A DNA stretch of 64,000 nt from Nemertoderma westbladi (taxonomy: Eukaryota; Xenacoelomorpha; Nemertodermatida; Nemertodermatidae). Below the pieces are notes generated by a model, which ran no database searches, was not told the origin of the DNA, and saw only the letters and a program-made list of their open reading frames with translations. A program made the position numbers and the translations under genes. Position 1 is the first letter of the stretch; every line of letters starts with the position of its first letter. The stretch is from assembly GCA_032718475.1 (NCBI GenBank), contig JAUCBJ010000802.1, positions 1 through 64,000 of the forward strand, read 5' to 3'. This document shows positions 10,101 through 20,077 of the stretch, one piece after another.

Positions 10101-12781
10101 GCACCAAATAAAACTACTTTAAATCGGTATGTTTGTGAACCACTGTATATATCGTTTGGGTCTTTGAACCAAAGAAATCTTGTTACATCTCGGTCAATAG
10201 GATCGAGATTAATTTGCAAAAATGCTTTTTCAATATCGGCAATTGCGACCCAACGATTTATACGGAAACTACATAACAAAGAACCTAATTCCTCTCCTAA
10301 ATATGGTCCGGAATATAAACAGTCATTAAGACTTGGTTTACCAGGTCTTGATCGAAATGAACAGTCGTATACAACGCGTATAGGCGTTGTAGTCGACCCC
10401 GGGTTCATAACAGCGTGGTGTGCTAGATAATGAATATTACTAGAGGAATTAGATTCACAATAATAAAAATTATTATCATGGGTAGAATCAACGCGTTCAA
10501 TAAAATCTCGCTCTAACTGCTCTGCTATAATTTTACCATAGTGATTTAATAATTGGGGTTCTTTCACTAAACGGCGCACTAGTGAATCTAATCGACTCTT
10601 TGCTACCCCATAATTGATTGGTAGAGGTGGGTGATCGGGTTTCCATGGTAACTGCGTTGAATACCTGCCGTCAATTAGACGAATATTATTCTGGAATTCG
10701 GTAATTATGGCTTTATCGATTTCATCTTCGGCTGTTACGTTTATTCCAATGGAATCCAACTCCCATAAACGCGGTAACAGATCGTTACTGCTCTCAGAAA
10801 ACTCGTCACTCGATCCGATAAATAGAGTAGTAATAGTTTCTGTTTCTATGTTTGTAGATGCAATGCTACTATGAGCATTATTTATACGACCGGCTACCAG
10901 GTCGCCAAACTTCGAAGGGATGAGGTTTACTCCTTCTTCTGTATGAGAAACTGAGATAAAGTTCCAACATTGGTCCAACCCAATCAACAATGAAAATAAA
11001 ACTGCGTTCGGTTCTAGAACAGGATCTGCGAGTTTAAATCCTCGGAATAAGAGTTTCTCTATGACTTCGTTACGACCCGGCATCGACAATCGAGCCGGGA
11101 ACCAATCGGTTACTGCGGCTTCTAGGCGCTCTGTACCGGTATCCGTGGAAATATAGAATTCAACCACATCATATCGTTGAGGGACGCCTAGCTTTGTAAA
11201 GCCATCAATCGATAAAGAAATTTCGCGAATTATCGGGAGACATAACTTATCAGCTACACTCCGTAGGATAAAAGTCCGTTGAGATCCAGGATCTAATAAT
11301 GTACGGACTTCGTGTAACGAATTGTCTTCTTTAATAATAGACGCAATCGCTGTCGGGAGAATCGTTGCTTCGCTATGTGGGTGGGCCAAAGTTGTGCAAA
11401 TGTTGGTAGATGATGACGGTGCTTTGGTGGATCCTCCGTGTGGAACTGCGGAACGTGGTTTGGGCATGGGTGTTGGCGATTGAGTTTCTGTTTCTGACGG
11501 AGTCGAGGGAGATTTAGGATTATCGTAGTGTAAAGATGTATGGTGACGTCGTCGACAAATTCGACATCGTTCTCGGTTGTGGCATTGGGTAACTCGATGG
11601 CCCGGTCGCATACAATTTATACATAAACGTAATTCCCTCGCTCTCGTATTTTTACTATCTGGTAATGTATATTTATCGCAACTCATTATGGAGTGAGGAC
11701 CATCGCAAAGAAAACATTTCATCTCGTAACGCGGATTGGGAGTGGCGGTATAAAATGAGGCTGCCGTTACGTCCCGACTATAATTCGTTTCGTTTCTAGG
11801 TTTGGATTCTAGACGTTGCTTTGAACTCGCAGATGGAAGTGACAGTTCTTCTTCTATCGCGCGGAGCTGTTCTATCTCCTGTTGCAACGCTATTCGCAAC
11901 TCTTCTAGCTTCCATGTAGTTGATCTCGCAGCGCGGTTAATGTTATTTCTGATCTTGGGAGGAAGTTTACGCAGTAACAAAGCAGCGTAAACATATCCAG
12001 ATTGATCAACGTCCGCCCCAAGGTTTTTTATTCCTCGAATGTGTGCTTCGTATTTAGCTCGAAAGGCGGATAAATCTTTAGCTGTAGCCTTTGGTTCTTC
12101 GATATCGAAGATTGCAAACATTCGGGCTTGTAAGATCAACTCAGGTTTACCGTATGTTTCTTCGAGTAAACGGATCGCTTCGATATAATCTTCATTCGTA
12201 TGTTGAAAATTACTAACCAGTTGTCGAGCCTCCCCCGTTAACTGGCCTTGCAGGTAACTAAACTTACTCGCTCCGGCTAAGTCTGTGCGGTCGTCCACAG
12301 CGTTTTGAAATCGATCCCAAAAGTTGGGCCATTCCAATATTGTACCTGAAAAGTGTGGTAACTGGAGAATAGGTAGTTTTTGACTGTAATTGGAACCGGT
12401 ACGCGTATGAATGTGGGTGGATGGATGGGGATGCGATTGCGGAGTTGATACATCGTTATAGACAGTAGTAGGGGGAGAGGGTGACATCATTCGTTCCGCA
12501 ATTCGTAAAACTCTCGAGAAACTTCCGTTAAATTCGGATACGCCATCTATTTCATCCGCCAATTCGTCTTCGTCTTCGATAAGAAATTCAATCTGCTCGT
12601 CTATAGCGTTGAGCTTGGTTTGCTGGTTTTGTAACTGTGTATATTTATCGTAAATATCGTCTGTATTGGGCTCACCTGCAATCAAATTGTTTAGTTCGTT
12701 TGCCAATCGTCTGGCCGTGCCACGGTGACCCTTACGTCTACGACATAAACTTGATAAATCGCTACCGTTCTGTTTACTCAT
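7133..12781 (-). CDS. BEL-1 gag-pol polyprotein
   Basis: A 1882-aa polyprotein. The frame is open to 12808, but the first ATG is at 12781 (MSKQNGSD), so I start there. Domains in order: charged N-terminal coil; DUF1759-type gag (LPHFSG...WPNFWDRF, aa 145-290); three zinc-binding clusters including CINCMRPGHRVTQC (about aa 400); aspartic protease with LDPGSQ (about 498); reverse transcriptase with ALADIEK-type and YIDN motifs (YIDN about 931); RNase H (FCDAS about 1105, ending in ENPADL-type DNPADLISRG); integrase with HERMHGG zinc region and DDE residues in GVDYTG, ISDNAT and FYERLIG (about 1516, 1577, 1625); and a C-terminal DUF5641-type domain. Single-ORF layout and domain order fit BEL/Pao. 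Oddity: the RT box reads YIDN rather than the usual YVDD. No stops or shifts. Confidence 0.96.
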   Translation of the reverse strand: MSKQNGSDLSSLCRRRKGHRGTARRLANELNNLIAGEPNTDDIYDKYTQLQNQQTKLNAIDEQIEFLIEDEDELADEIDGVSEFNGSFSRVLRIAERMMSPSPPTTVYNDVSTPQSHPHPSTHIHTRTGSNYSQKLPILQLPHFSGTILEWPNFWDRFQNAVDDRTDLAGASKFSYLQGQLTGEARQLVSNFQHTNEDYIEAIRLLEETYGKPELILQARMFAIFDIEEPKATAKDLSAFRAKYEAHIRGIKNLGADVDQSGYVYAALLLRKLPPKIRNNINRAARSTTWKLEELRIALQQEIEQLRAIEEELSLPSASSKQRLESKPRNETNYSRDVTAASFYTATPNPRYEMKCFLCDGPHSIMSCDKYTLPDSKNTRARELRLCINCMRPGHRVTQCHNRERCRICRRRHHTSLHYDNPKSPSTPSETETQSPTPMPKPRSAVPHGGSTKAPSSSTNICTTLAHPHSEATILPTAIASIIKEDNSLHEVRTLLDPGSQRTFILRSVADKLCLPIIREISLSIDGFTKLGVPQRYDVVEFYISTDTGTERLEAAVTDWFPARLSMPGRNEVIEKLLFRGFKLADPVLEPNAVLFSLLIGLDQCWNFISVSHTEEGVNLIPSKFGDLVAGRINNAHSSIASTNIETETITTLFIGSSDEFSESSNDLLPRLWELDSIGINVTAEDEIDKAIITEFQNNIRLIDGRYSTQLPWKPDHPPLPINYGVAKSRLDSLVRRLVKEPQLLNHYGKIIAEQLERDFIERVDSTHDNNFYYCESNSSSNIHYLAHHAVMNPGSTTTPIRVVYDCSFRSRPGKPSLNDCLYSGPYLGEELGSLLCSFRINRWVAIADIEKAFLQINLDPIDRDVTRFLWFKDPNDIYSGSQTYRFKVVLFGATSSQFLLNATLHHHLQSYDDSSKLANWATIILRNLYIDNLQGGAKSELELIEFYGASCKILAAGGFPLRKWVTNSPKLQDIISNSANGPKITKTCYNILGMEWNVELDELCFPNRTIVLSDCDNITKRFAISALSRVYDPCGFLMPVVIRTRMFVQLLWKLGCDWNGILPSDMIPILHEIISDLNLCIKFSVPRQLPISTASNCELHVFCDASTKAYGAVVYLVDCGKSFIIFSKARVTPINKKPSIPQLELTAITIGARIVTFIKNSYSTELKIENLHLWSDNKIAICWVQHEKCEKPYVRNRVKEIKKLLPTVELHYVPTNDNPADLISRGVSAKVFLSSDLWRHGPPWLPIPTTWPNESCVVNSIHNELTDIKDNITCSDIEPNDVITSSVNPISINDPVPNEANLLISKYNRFQRLINVTAWVFKFINSLKSRLCSNQKVRQTQQPKLRDYSLHPLLNVYDIKVAESWLIRSIQRSSYPVEYEYLTCLENSKKGRVPHLVRQLNLSIVDGIIRCRGRIDNANLPWETKQPILLPPQHAFTSLIIIDTHERMHGGIANTIVELRQRWWIPRIRQRVSTTIRKCIICNKIQGKPYTAPPPPPLPKVRVEFSRPFIVCGVDYTGSLLIQVDDITRSKAYIALFTCPATRAVHLEIVLDNTVDSFLNALRRFVARRGRPKRIISDNATTFVAAKEFLEELVNSDKIKRFLLYWHIDWVNIPVGAPWFGGFYERLIGLSKNIFKKVIGRRILTLEELQTVVVEIEAFMNDRPLTYITSDNRDPEPITPSLLICGYRFTSMNDSVLESIDDIRNDPDAEEDGSILVKRQNELQSLLSTVWVRWRKEYITALREYHRWNTRQTGNKTPSVGAVVLIKPINNNIPRMQWPMGIITELHPGLDGHVRHVSLKTKNGYTRRAIKKLCPLECTRKIPIDINNISTNHITPIDDTNDKNTIVIRPSARQSAMQANQKITKYFESSESENDWENESM

Positions 12782-12959
12782 CGTTAAATACTGCAAACCA
12801 ACTCGCACTCGTCAGTACAGCAATGTACTGCATGTCAGCATGTACAGGTAAGTAGGTATATTACTGGTGGCTGGCAGATTGGTACCGGTCAGCCGGTACT
12901 CTTTTACCGGTCGGACGGTTAATAAATCAGTTAAACGGTAAATCCGGGTCCAGGCACCA
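12782..12959 (-). other. BEL-1 5' leader with primer-binding site
   Basis: Untranslated leader between the 5' LTR and the gag-pol ATG. It starts with the TGG-type primer-binding site next to the LTR and contains several ACCGGT-type short palindromes. Confidence 0.7.
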
Positions 12960-13231
12960 TGTTGTGGATAGTATAGTGGAAGTTTGTGTTTATTGGCAAA
13001 GAAAGGCTGGACTCAATAATTGCTTACAGTTTGATTGATATATTAACCACAATATTACTTTTATGCACTTCCAGTTGAAACAACAGCACTTACAGAATAA
13101 GACAGTACAGCAGTATGATGGTACCAGTTAAAAACCACATCTTGATATCACATACAGATTAGATCATATATATTCTACCGGTAATACAATAAATGTGACC
13201 ATATATCACTTATCCAATTATATTTACGACA
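12960..13231 (-). repeat. BEL-1 5' LTR
   Basis: A 272-bp LTR, upstream copy for the minus-strand element. It is followed on the plus axis by TACGC, the right copy of the target duplication. Confidence 0.96.
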
Positions 13232-13583
13232 TACGCGATCTTTAAGGATATCATAACAGGTACTTGTGGGCGTAATTGCCTAAACTTGGTGAACTAAATT
13301 ATGATCACAATGTGTCTACTGCGGGTTGGCTTTCTGCAAACCAAATTTGAAATTTGCAGTATTGTTTTGAGAAGATTAAACCACTTTTACACAAATCTGC
13401 TACCCCGACACGATGTTGAACCTAATGTTCCATCTAATAATCGATCACAAACATAATTTTACAAACGACAGAAAAAAATTTTAAAAAACACGCTGGCCCT
13501 AACTCATAATACACCAATCAATACAGAATAAAGGCCAGGAACTCTCTCGCAGCAACATATATTGGTACAGCACAGAGTTGCCT
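13232..13583 (-). other. Probable OXCT 3' UTR
   Basis: Unique AT-rich sequence directly downstream of the OXCT stop codon, ending at the BEL-1 insertion. I see no minus-strand AATAAA within it, which suggests the original 3' UTR continued across the BEL-1 site to the AATAAA at 6673-6668. Inference only. Confidence 0.4.
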
Positions 13584-13718
13584 TTAACTGACTTCAACCT
13601 GTCCCATAGTTGTAACGTTTTCTCTGACACTAAACTCACAACCAGTGCATTGTACGATGTCTGCAACTGTTAGACCCTCAGCCACTTCAATCAGTGTCAG
13701 TCCCTGGTGTGGTCGAAT
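13584..13718 (-). CDS. OXCT1: OXCT exon 5 (terminal)
   Basis: Encodes 44 residues ([18 protein letters not shown]... to VEVS) and the TAA stop. The acceptor is TTCTTAG before ATTCGACC, phase 0. GLTLIE and EGLTV match the C-terminal end of animal SCOT. Confidence 0.93.
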   Translation of the reverse strand: MRPHQGLTLIEVAEGLTVADIVQCTGCEFSVRENVTTMGQVEVS

Positions 13719-16700
13719 CTAAGAAAATAAATTAAATTAAATTAAACAATAAAATGGCCGTCGTAAATTAATAAATCGAGCGTTAATTACATAGTTAAGT
13801 TGCGAAGTTAATGACAAGTCAAGGTTAAAGACAAACGAACCAACCTCAAACACCGCCTTCTCAGTAATTATCATATCAACTGATTCCTTCCCGGTTAATG
13901 GCAATGTACAGGATTCTAGAATCTTGGGTCGTCCTTGTTTATCATTGTGTTCCATGGTAACGACACACTTAGTACCCGCTGCCCCGGCCGAGACCAGATC
14001 CATCGCTCCTCCCATTCCCTTCACCAATTTACCAGGAATAATCCAATTAGCTATATCGCCGGTTTGGCTAACCTAAATTAAAACATAATATTGGAGATTT
14101 AATGATAGATAGATAGATAGATAGATTTATTTATACATTATGTAAAAACAATAACAAATACACCAAACAATGTACCGGTATAAAGGTATTGTCCAACATA
14201 ACATATAGGATTACCCCTAAAGCTTTGCAGCTTATTTCCAAGGGGGTCCTTTATGTTACTTGGTTACAAATACAATATTACACTACGCTAACCTAAAACC
14301 AATATAAAACGTAATTACACTATGTACATGTACAACTTTACCGAGAGCGTGACAATGTCCGACTCAACGATAAAGATGTAATGTACAGAACAATTTAATA
14401 TAAAACGTAATTACAATATAAATAGTAAATAATTAATAAACTAATTACTTACTGTAGGACTATTGTACCTATTTTTACATTGCACACGGAGGTGAGATTT
14501 AACTGCAGATTTAAAAGAATGTTGATTATCTAGGTTTTTAATTTCATTAGGCAGAGCGTTCCAATTTTTTATGCCGTTAAAAAAGAAAGTATCAGATTCA
14601 AAGGATTTACAATTCGGGAGGTAGAAGTTTGAAGCACTAGCTCTGGTACTGTAAGAGTGTGTATCGCGTACTCTGTTGAATTTTTGTTTTAGGTAATTGG
14701 GACATTTACCATTATACACTTTATGTACATGGTTAAGGCGTAGCAACTGAAATTCCTATTTTAATCAATAAATCCAACCCAGCAGTTTTAACAATCTCTG
14801 AAACTTGGCTCGATGATAGCGTTTCTGATGGAGAAATTTATATTGATAATTACGTAGTTTTACGTAAGGATAGGGACAGACACGGCGGTGGTGTCTGTAC
14901 TTACATTCGATGTGATTTAGCTTTTAATCGTAGGGAAGATTTAGAGACTTGTGACGAAGTTTTACTGGTGGAACTTTTACTTCCTAAAACTAAACCTATT
15001 TTAATCGGTACTTTATATCGGCCCCCTAAACAATCAGATTTTTTGAAAAATTTTGAAAATACAATTTTATGTAATCTTAGGTCAGACTGTGAAATATATT
15101 TCTTAGGTGATTTTAATATCTGTTACCATCACAAAGCATCCCCCATCATATGTAAACAGTACCAAAGTATTTTAAATTTGTTTGGTTTAAAACAAATTAT
15201 TCGAGATTCTACCAGAATTACCAGTAAAACTTATACTTTACTAGATCACATCCTTTGTAATAATACCGATATTATTTCTCAATCTGGGGTTTTACCTATA
15301 GGTCTAAGCGATCATTTTATAGTTTTTTGCACAAGAAAGACACAAAAATCTTTTTTCGGGGATCATAAAGCAGTAACAGTTAGGTCTATGAAAAATTACA
15401 GCAAGGAACGCTTTTTAAGTTTGTTAGTTAATTCTGACAGGGAACCCTGTTTTAAGGCCGCTGACATTAACCTTGCGTACACTGTTTTTAAAGATATATT
15501 TTTAAAGGCACTTAATACTGTAGCACCAATTAAAGAAATTAGTCTTAAACAACGCACTGAGCCCTGGATGACCTCGGGTATTCTTAGTAATATCAGAGAA
15601 AGAGATAACTATTTGTATAAATTTAGGAAATACCGTGTTTTAGCTGATTATAATAATAACTACAAATATAGAAACCTTGTCCAACGGGAAATAAAAAAAG
15701 CTAAATCTGAATATTTGTACAACAAAATAAATGAGAATAAAGATAATCCTAAAAGTCTATGGTCTACCCTAAAATCTTTAGGTTATAAAAACCTTAAATC
15801 TAAATCGAATATTGTTCTGCAAGATAACGGTGAGCTGATTCATGATCATACTCTAGTTAGTAATTTATTTAATAATTATTTTACTAATGTTGCCTCTAAT
15901 TTAGTTAAGAAATTACCGTTATCAAGTAATAAATATAGTATAGGGTCCGAAACTCTAAATAATTTTTATTTAGAAAAGTTACAAAATTCAGAAAAGTTAT
16001 TTTTAAAACCCGTTTCTGAGGATTTCGTTTTTCAAAATCTACTTTGCCTATCAGCCTCAAAAAGTACCGGTCTAGACCTAATTAATACCCATGAAGATGT
16101 ATTCCAATTACAATTGTTCAATCCCAGTGACTTTTGGAACACACCAGACATGTCAGAGAGCATTATAAGTGTCGTTTCCTTGCACAAAAATGGGGTGGAG
16201 GGTGGCACGGTGGGGCTGAACCAATGTTTTATAAAATAAAAATGCCCAAACTAACTGATTTCCGTTTTTGGTATACTTCAACACCCTGGTTCCGACCCTG
16301 ATATTTTTAAAATCTTTTGCTGGTGTCTTTTTCTTAAAATTACTAAATAAATTAGTAATACATAGTTATGCATCTCCAAACGAATGCCTCAAAGACTTGA
16401 CGGTGCGTTCAAATTTATCTTTAGAATAGGGCAAGATTCGTTTCCCATGGAGCTTAATAGGTGTCAAACCACTATCAACCAACATTGTATCCAGATTCTT
16501 TCGAGCAATTTCTTTAGCTTCACTTCTTTGAATTGCACCTATCTCTGAATCTGTAGAGTGTGCAGAAACACTATCAGTATCACTAAGCTCTACATTTTCG
16601 ATCAGTTCATGTTCAGTCTCAATGTTACGTTTATTTAATTCAGTTAAGCAGCGATGGCATAGTTTCCATCCAGGAATTACAGAGAACCCCATACTTTGAA

Positions 16701-19700
16701 ATTGGATTGCATTTGCTATTGAAATAACACGATCACCTTTAGGTGCGTGGTTTTCCTTCTGAAAAACGTTGCAACATTTCTTAAATTGTCTTTCATAAAT
16801 GGGACCTAAATATATATACTCATGATGTAAGCAAATATTAAAATCGCAGTCTAGCTGTATATCTTTAAACCCGGTTCGCCACTTTAGAAGTTGCAGGTTA
16901 TGATCTGGCAACTCTGTCACGTTTTTAAGAGCTTTTGACCTGTTATATGTTGTCTTGTGACAGGCACCTTCATCATTAAGTAATGTTGCGAGATTGCAAC
17001 AATTTAATACAGACATTACTCACAGAACTCAATCAACAGTGAATTAAAAGAAATAACAATTAATTAAAACAAAATACAGTTAAAATTCACAAAAAAAATA
17101 GTTCTAATTTACTGGTAGTCCTAATAAGGACTGTTTTGGCTAGTTGATAGTCTATGATAAAGGAAATAAAAAATAAGATAAAGCAAACTTGCTAAAATTT
17201 GCGCACTTTATTATTATATAAAAAGATAAGAAAACAATTCAATACACAAAAGGAGATTTGACAGCTTTGATTAAGCTCAAAAAGGCAAGTGGAATGAGCT
17301 TATGCACTAGCTTTTATAACCAGCAGAAACACCTCTGGCCAATGAGATGTCTCCAAAGTAAGATCAGCCAATAAGGTGCAAGGAATTCCAAGGCTGCTCT
17401 TTCAAGCTACTCGGGCCAACGTTTAAGCAGTGACTGCCTTGTTTACAAGTACATTTTATCTAAAAAACCTAAAAGTGGTATAACTTTTGAAGGGGTGATC
17501 AGTTTTCAAAAATCTTTTCGGATTCGAATTTGTCATTTTCTTGTGATCAAAAAAAGTTACGACATGATATTATTTTAATCACATTAAATTATTAAAACTA
17601 ATCAATAGTAGAGCAGTACTTACCTAGAAAAGATGTAAACATGCAAAAGTGTTATGAAGTAGGCCTGGCCTATCTGCCAAATGTAGTGTCACTTCAGCTT
17701 TTTTAGCTTAGAGCACAAGGTTTCGTGACATGTCGTGAACTTTCGAGAACTTTCGTGACATGTCGCGAACTTTCGCGACATGTCGCGAATATTCAAATTA
17801 TCAAATTGATGTAGCACAAGTTTGGAAAACGGGGCGGGGATGAATCCTTTTGCTATCTATTACACATTGATGGTATTTTTAAACTAACTTGGTCCCAAAG
17901 AAAATAAAGTTAACCAACATCATGAATTTTTTGACTGAAAATACCCTATAGCGAATGAAATTTATCTTGCTGAAAACCAAACAAGGCATTGGAATTTACT
18001 ATTTTTAACCCAAAATTCGGGATCTACATGGTCGAAAACCCCCCATAAACATTTTGTTGGGTAGTTTTTCACAAATGTTATCTAAAATTAAAAAAAAAGT
18101 ACTATGTCGAGGAGCCGCAAATCGGTGCGCATGCCGCATAGAGAGACAATTTTCAAATTGCAATAACTCATGAACCACTGAACCAAATGAGCCCAAATTT
18201 TGCATAGTATTCTCTATATATTGGTTTCATATGCATGCAAAATATGAGTCTGAACGGGAGACCTTGGTGTCATTTTGACAATTTTCTGGTTGATTATAAA
18301 TGGAATGACTCGAAACAGGATATGGTCTATCTGGGCTGGGCGAGTCGAGTCGGCCTATTCGCCGAGCGCAGCGAGGTAAGTAAAGTATACGAGTAGATTT
18401 TTCTTTTTTTCATTTTTTGACGAGTAAATCAAAATCATTTAATTGTTTACCGGTATAACTAAAGAATGTCGAGTGTCGAATAATTCCAGCCGATTGCCCC
18501 TGTTATCTACGGACCTGCATGGCTCCCAGGATCGTTAAATCCAGCCGATTGCCCCTGTTATCTACGGACCTGCATGGCTCCCAGGATCGTTAAATCAACA
18601 TGGCCTCCCCGAATCATCGCGAAGCTCTCATCGGAAGAGAAATAGGAAGATCCGGTTACCACGGTTACAGTCTCCTTACCGGCGTTGATCAGATCGGCGT
18701 CAACCTCATCCTCTGTAGGGAAAGGCCCCAACCCTAGAACTCCGTTCTCGCTTTGTAGGTAAACCGTAATGTCTATGGAAGATAAATAATGAACCTCTGA
18801 GATTTATTTATATTTCTAGTCTCGTGTGTGTCGTGGTTTTTTGTCTGTTTGTTTGTCTATTTGTTTCTCTCTGTCTGTTAATGTTTGTTTGTCTGTCTGT
18901 TTGTCTATCTGTTTGTCTATCTGTTTGTCTATCTGTCTGTTTGTTTATCTGTTTGTTGTTTGTATATTTCTCTGTTAATGTTTGTTTGTATGTTTGTTTG
19001 TCTGTTTGTCTATTTGTTTCTCTGTCTGTTAATGTTTGTTTGTCTGTTTGTTTGTTTAACTGTCTGTTTGTTTGTCTATCTGTTTGTTTGTTTGTGAGTC
19101 TGTCTGTCTGTCTGATTGTTTGCCTTTTTGATGTTTGTATGTTTCTCTGTTATACTGTTTGTTCGTCTGTTTGTTTGTCTGTCTGTTCGTCTATATGTCT
19201 GTTTGTTTATTTATTTATCTGTCTGTTAATGTTTGTTTGTCTGTTTGTTTATTTAACTGTCTGTTTGTTTGTCTGTCCGTTTGTCTATCTGTCTGTTTGT
19301 TTGTCTGCCTGTCTGTTTGTTGTCTGCATGTTTCTCTGTTAATGTTTGTTTGTATGTCTGTTTGTCTATCTGTCTGTTTGTCTATTTGTTTCTCTGTCTG
19401 TTAATGTTTGTTTGTCTGTTTGTTTGTCTGTCTGTCTGTTTCTCTGTTAATGTTTGATTGTCTGTTAATGTTTGTTCGTCTATTTGTTTGTCTGTCCGTT
19501 TGTCTATCTGTCTGTTTGTTTGTCTGCCTGTCTGTTTGTTGTCTGCATGTTTCTCTGTTAATGTTTGTTTGTATGTCTGTTTGTCTATCTGTCTGTTTGT
19601 CTATTTGTTTCTCTGTCTGTTAATGTTTGTTTGTCTGTTTGTTTGTCTGTCTGTCTGTTTCTCTGTTAATGTTTGATTGTCTGTTAATGTTTGTTCGTCT

Positions 19701-20046
19701 ATTTGTTTGTCTGTCTGTTTGTTTATCTGTCTGTTAATGTTTGTCTATCTGTTTGTTTGTCAGTTAATGTTTGTTTGTCTGTCTGTTAATGTTTGTTTGT
19801 CTGTTAATGTTTGTTTGTCTGTCTGTTCGTCTATATGTCTGTTTGTTTATTTATTTATCTGTCTGTTAATGTTTGTTTGTCTGTTTGTTTATTTAACTGT
19901 CTGTTTGTTTGTCTGTCCGTTTGTCTATCTGTCTGTTTGTTTGTCTGCCTGTCTGTTTGTTGTCTGTATGTTTCTCTGTTAATGTTTGTTTGTATGTCTG
20001 TTTGTCTATCTGTCTGTTTGTCTGTTTGTTTATCTGTCTATTTGTT

Positions 20047-20077
<31 letters not shown>

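Larger units (their letters stand above)
6680..13231 (-). mobile_element. BEL-1: complete, young BEL/Pao LTR retrotransposon
   Basis: A 6552-bp element with 272-bp direct LTRs at both ends, one gag-pol ORF between them, and a 5-bp target duplication TACGC (6675-6679 and 13232-13236). The LTRs start TG and end CA and differ at one base (T at 6801, C at 13081), so insertion was recent. After the 5' LTR (minus strand), TGGTGCCTGGACCCGG at 12959-12944 looks like a tRNA primer-binding site because it is complementary to a ...CCA end; I could not assign the tRNA. The ORF is undamaged. It lies on the same strand as OXCT, 352 bp beyond the OXCT stop codon. Confidence 0.97.
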
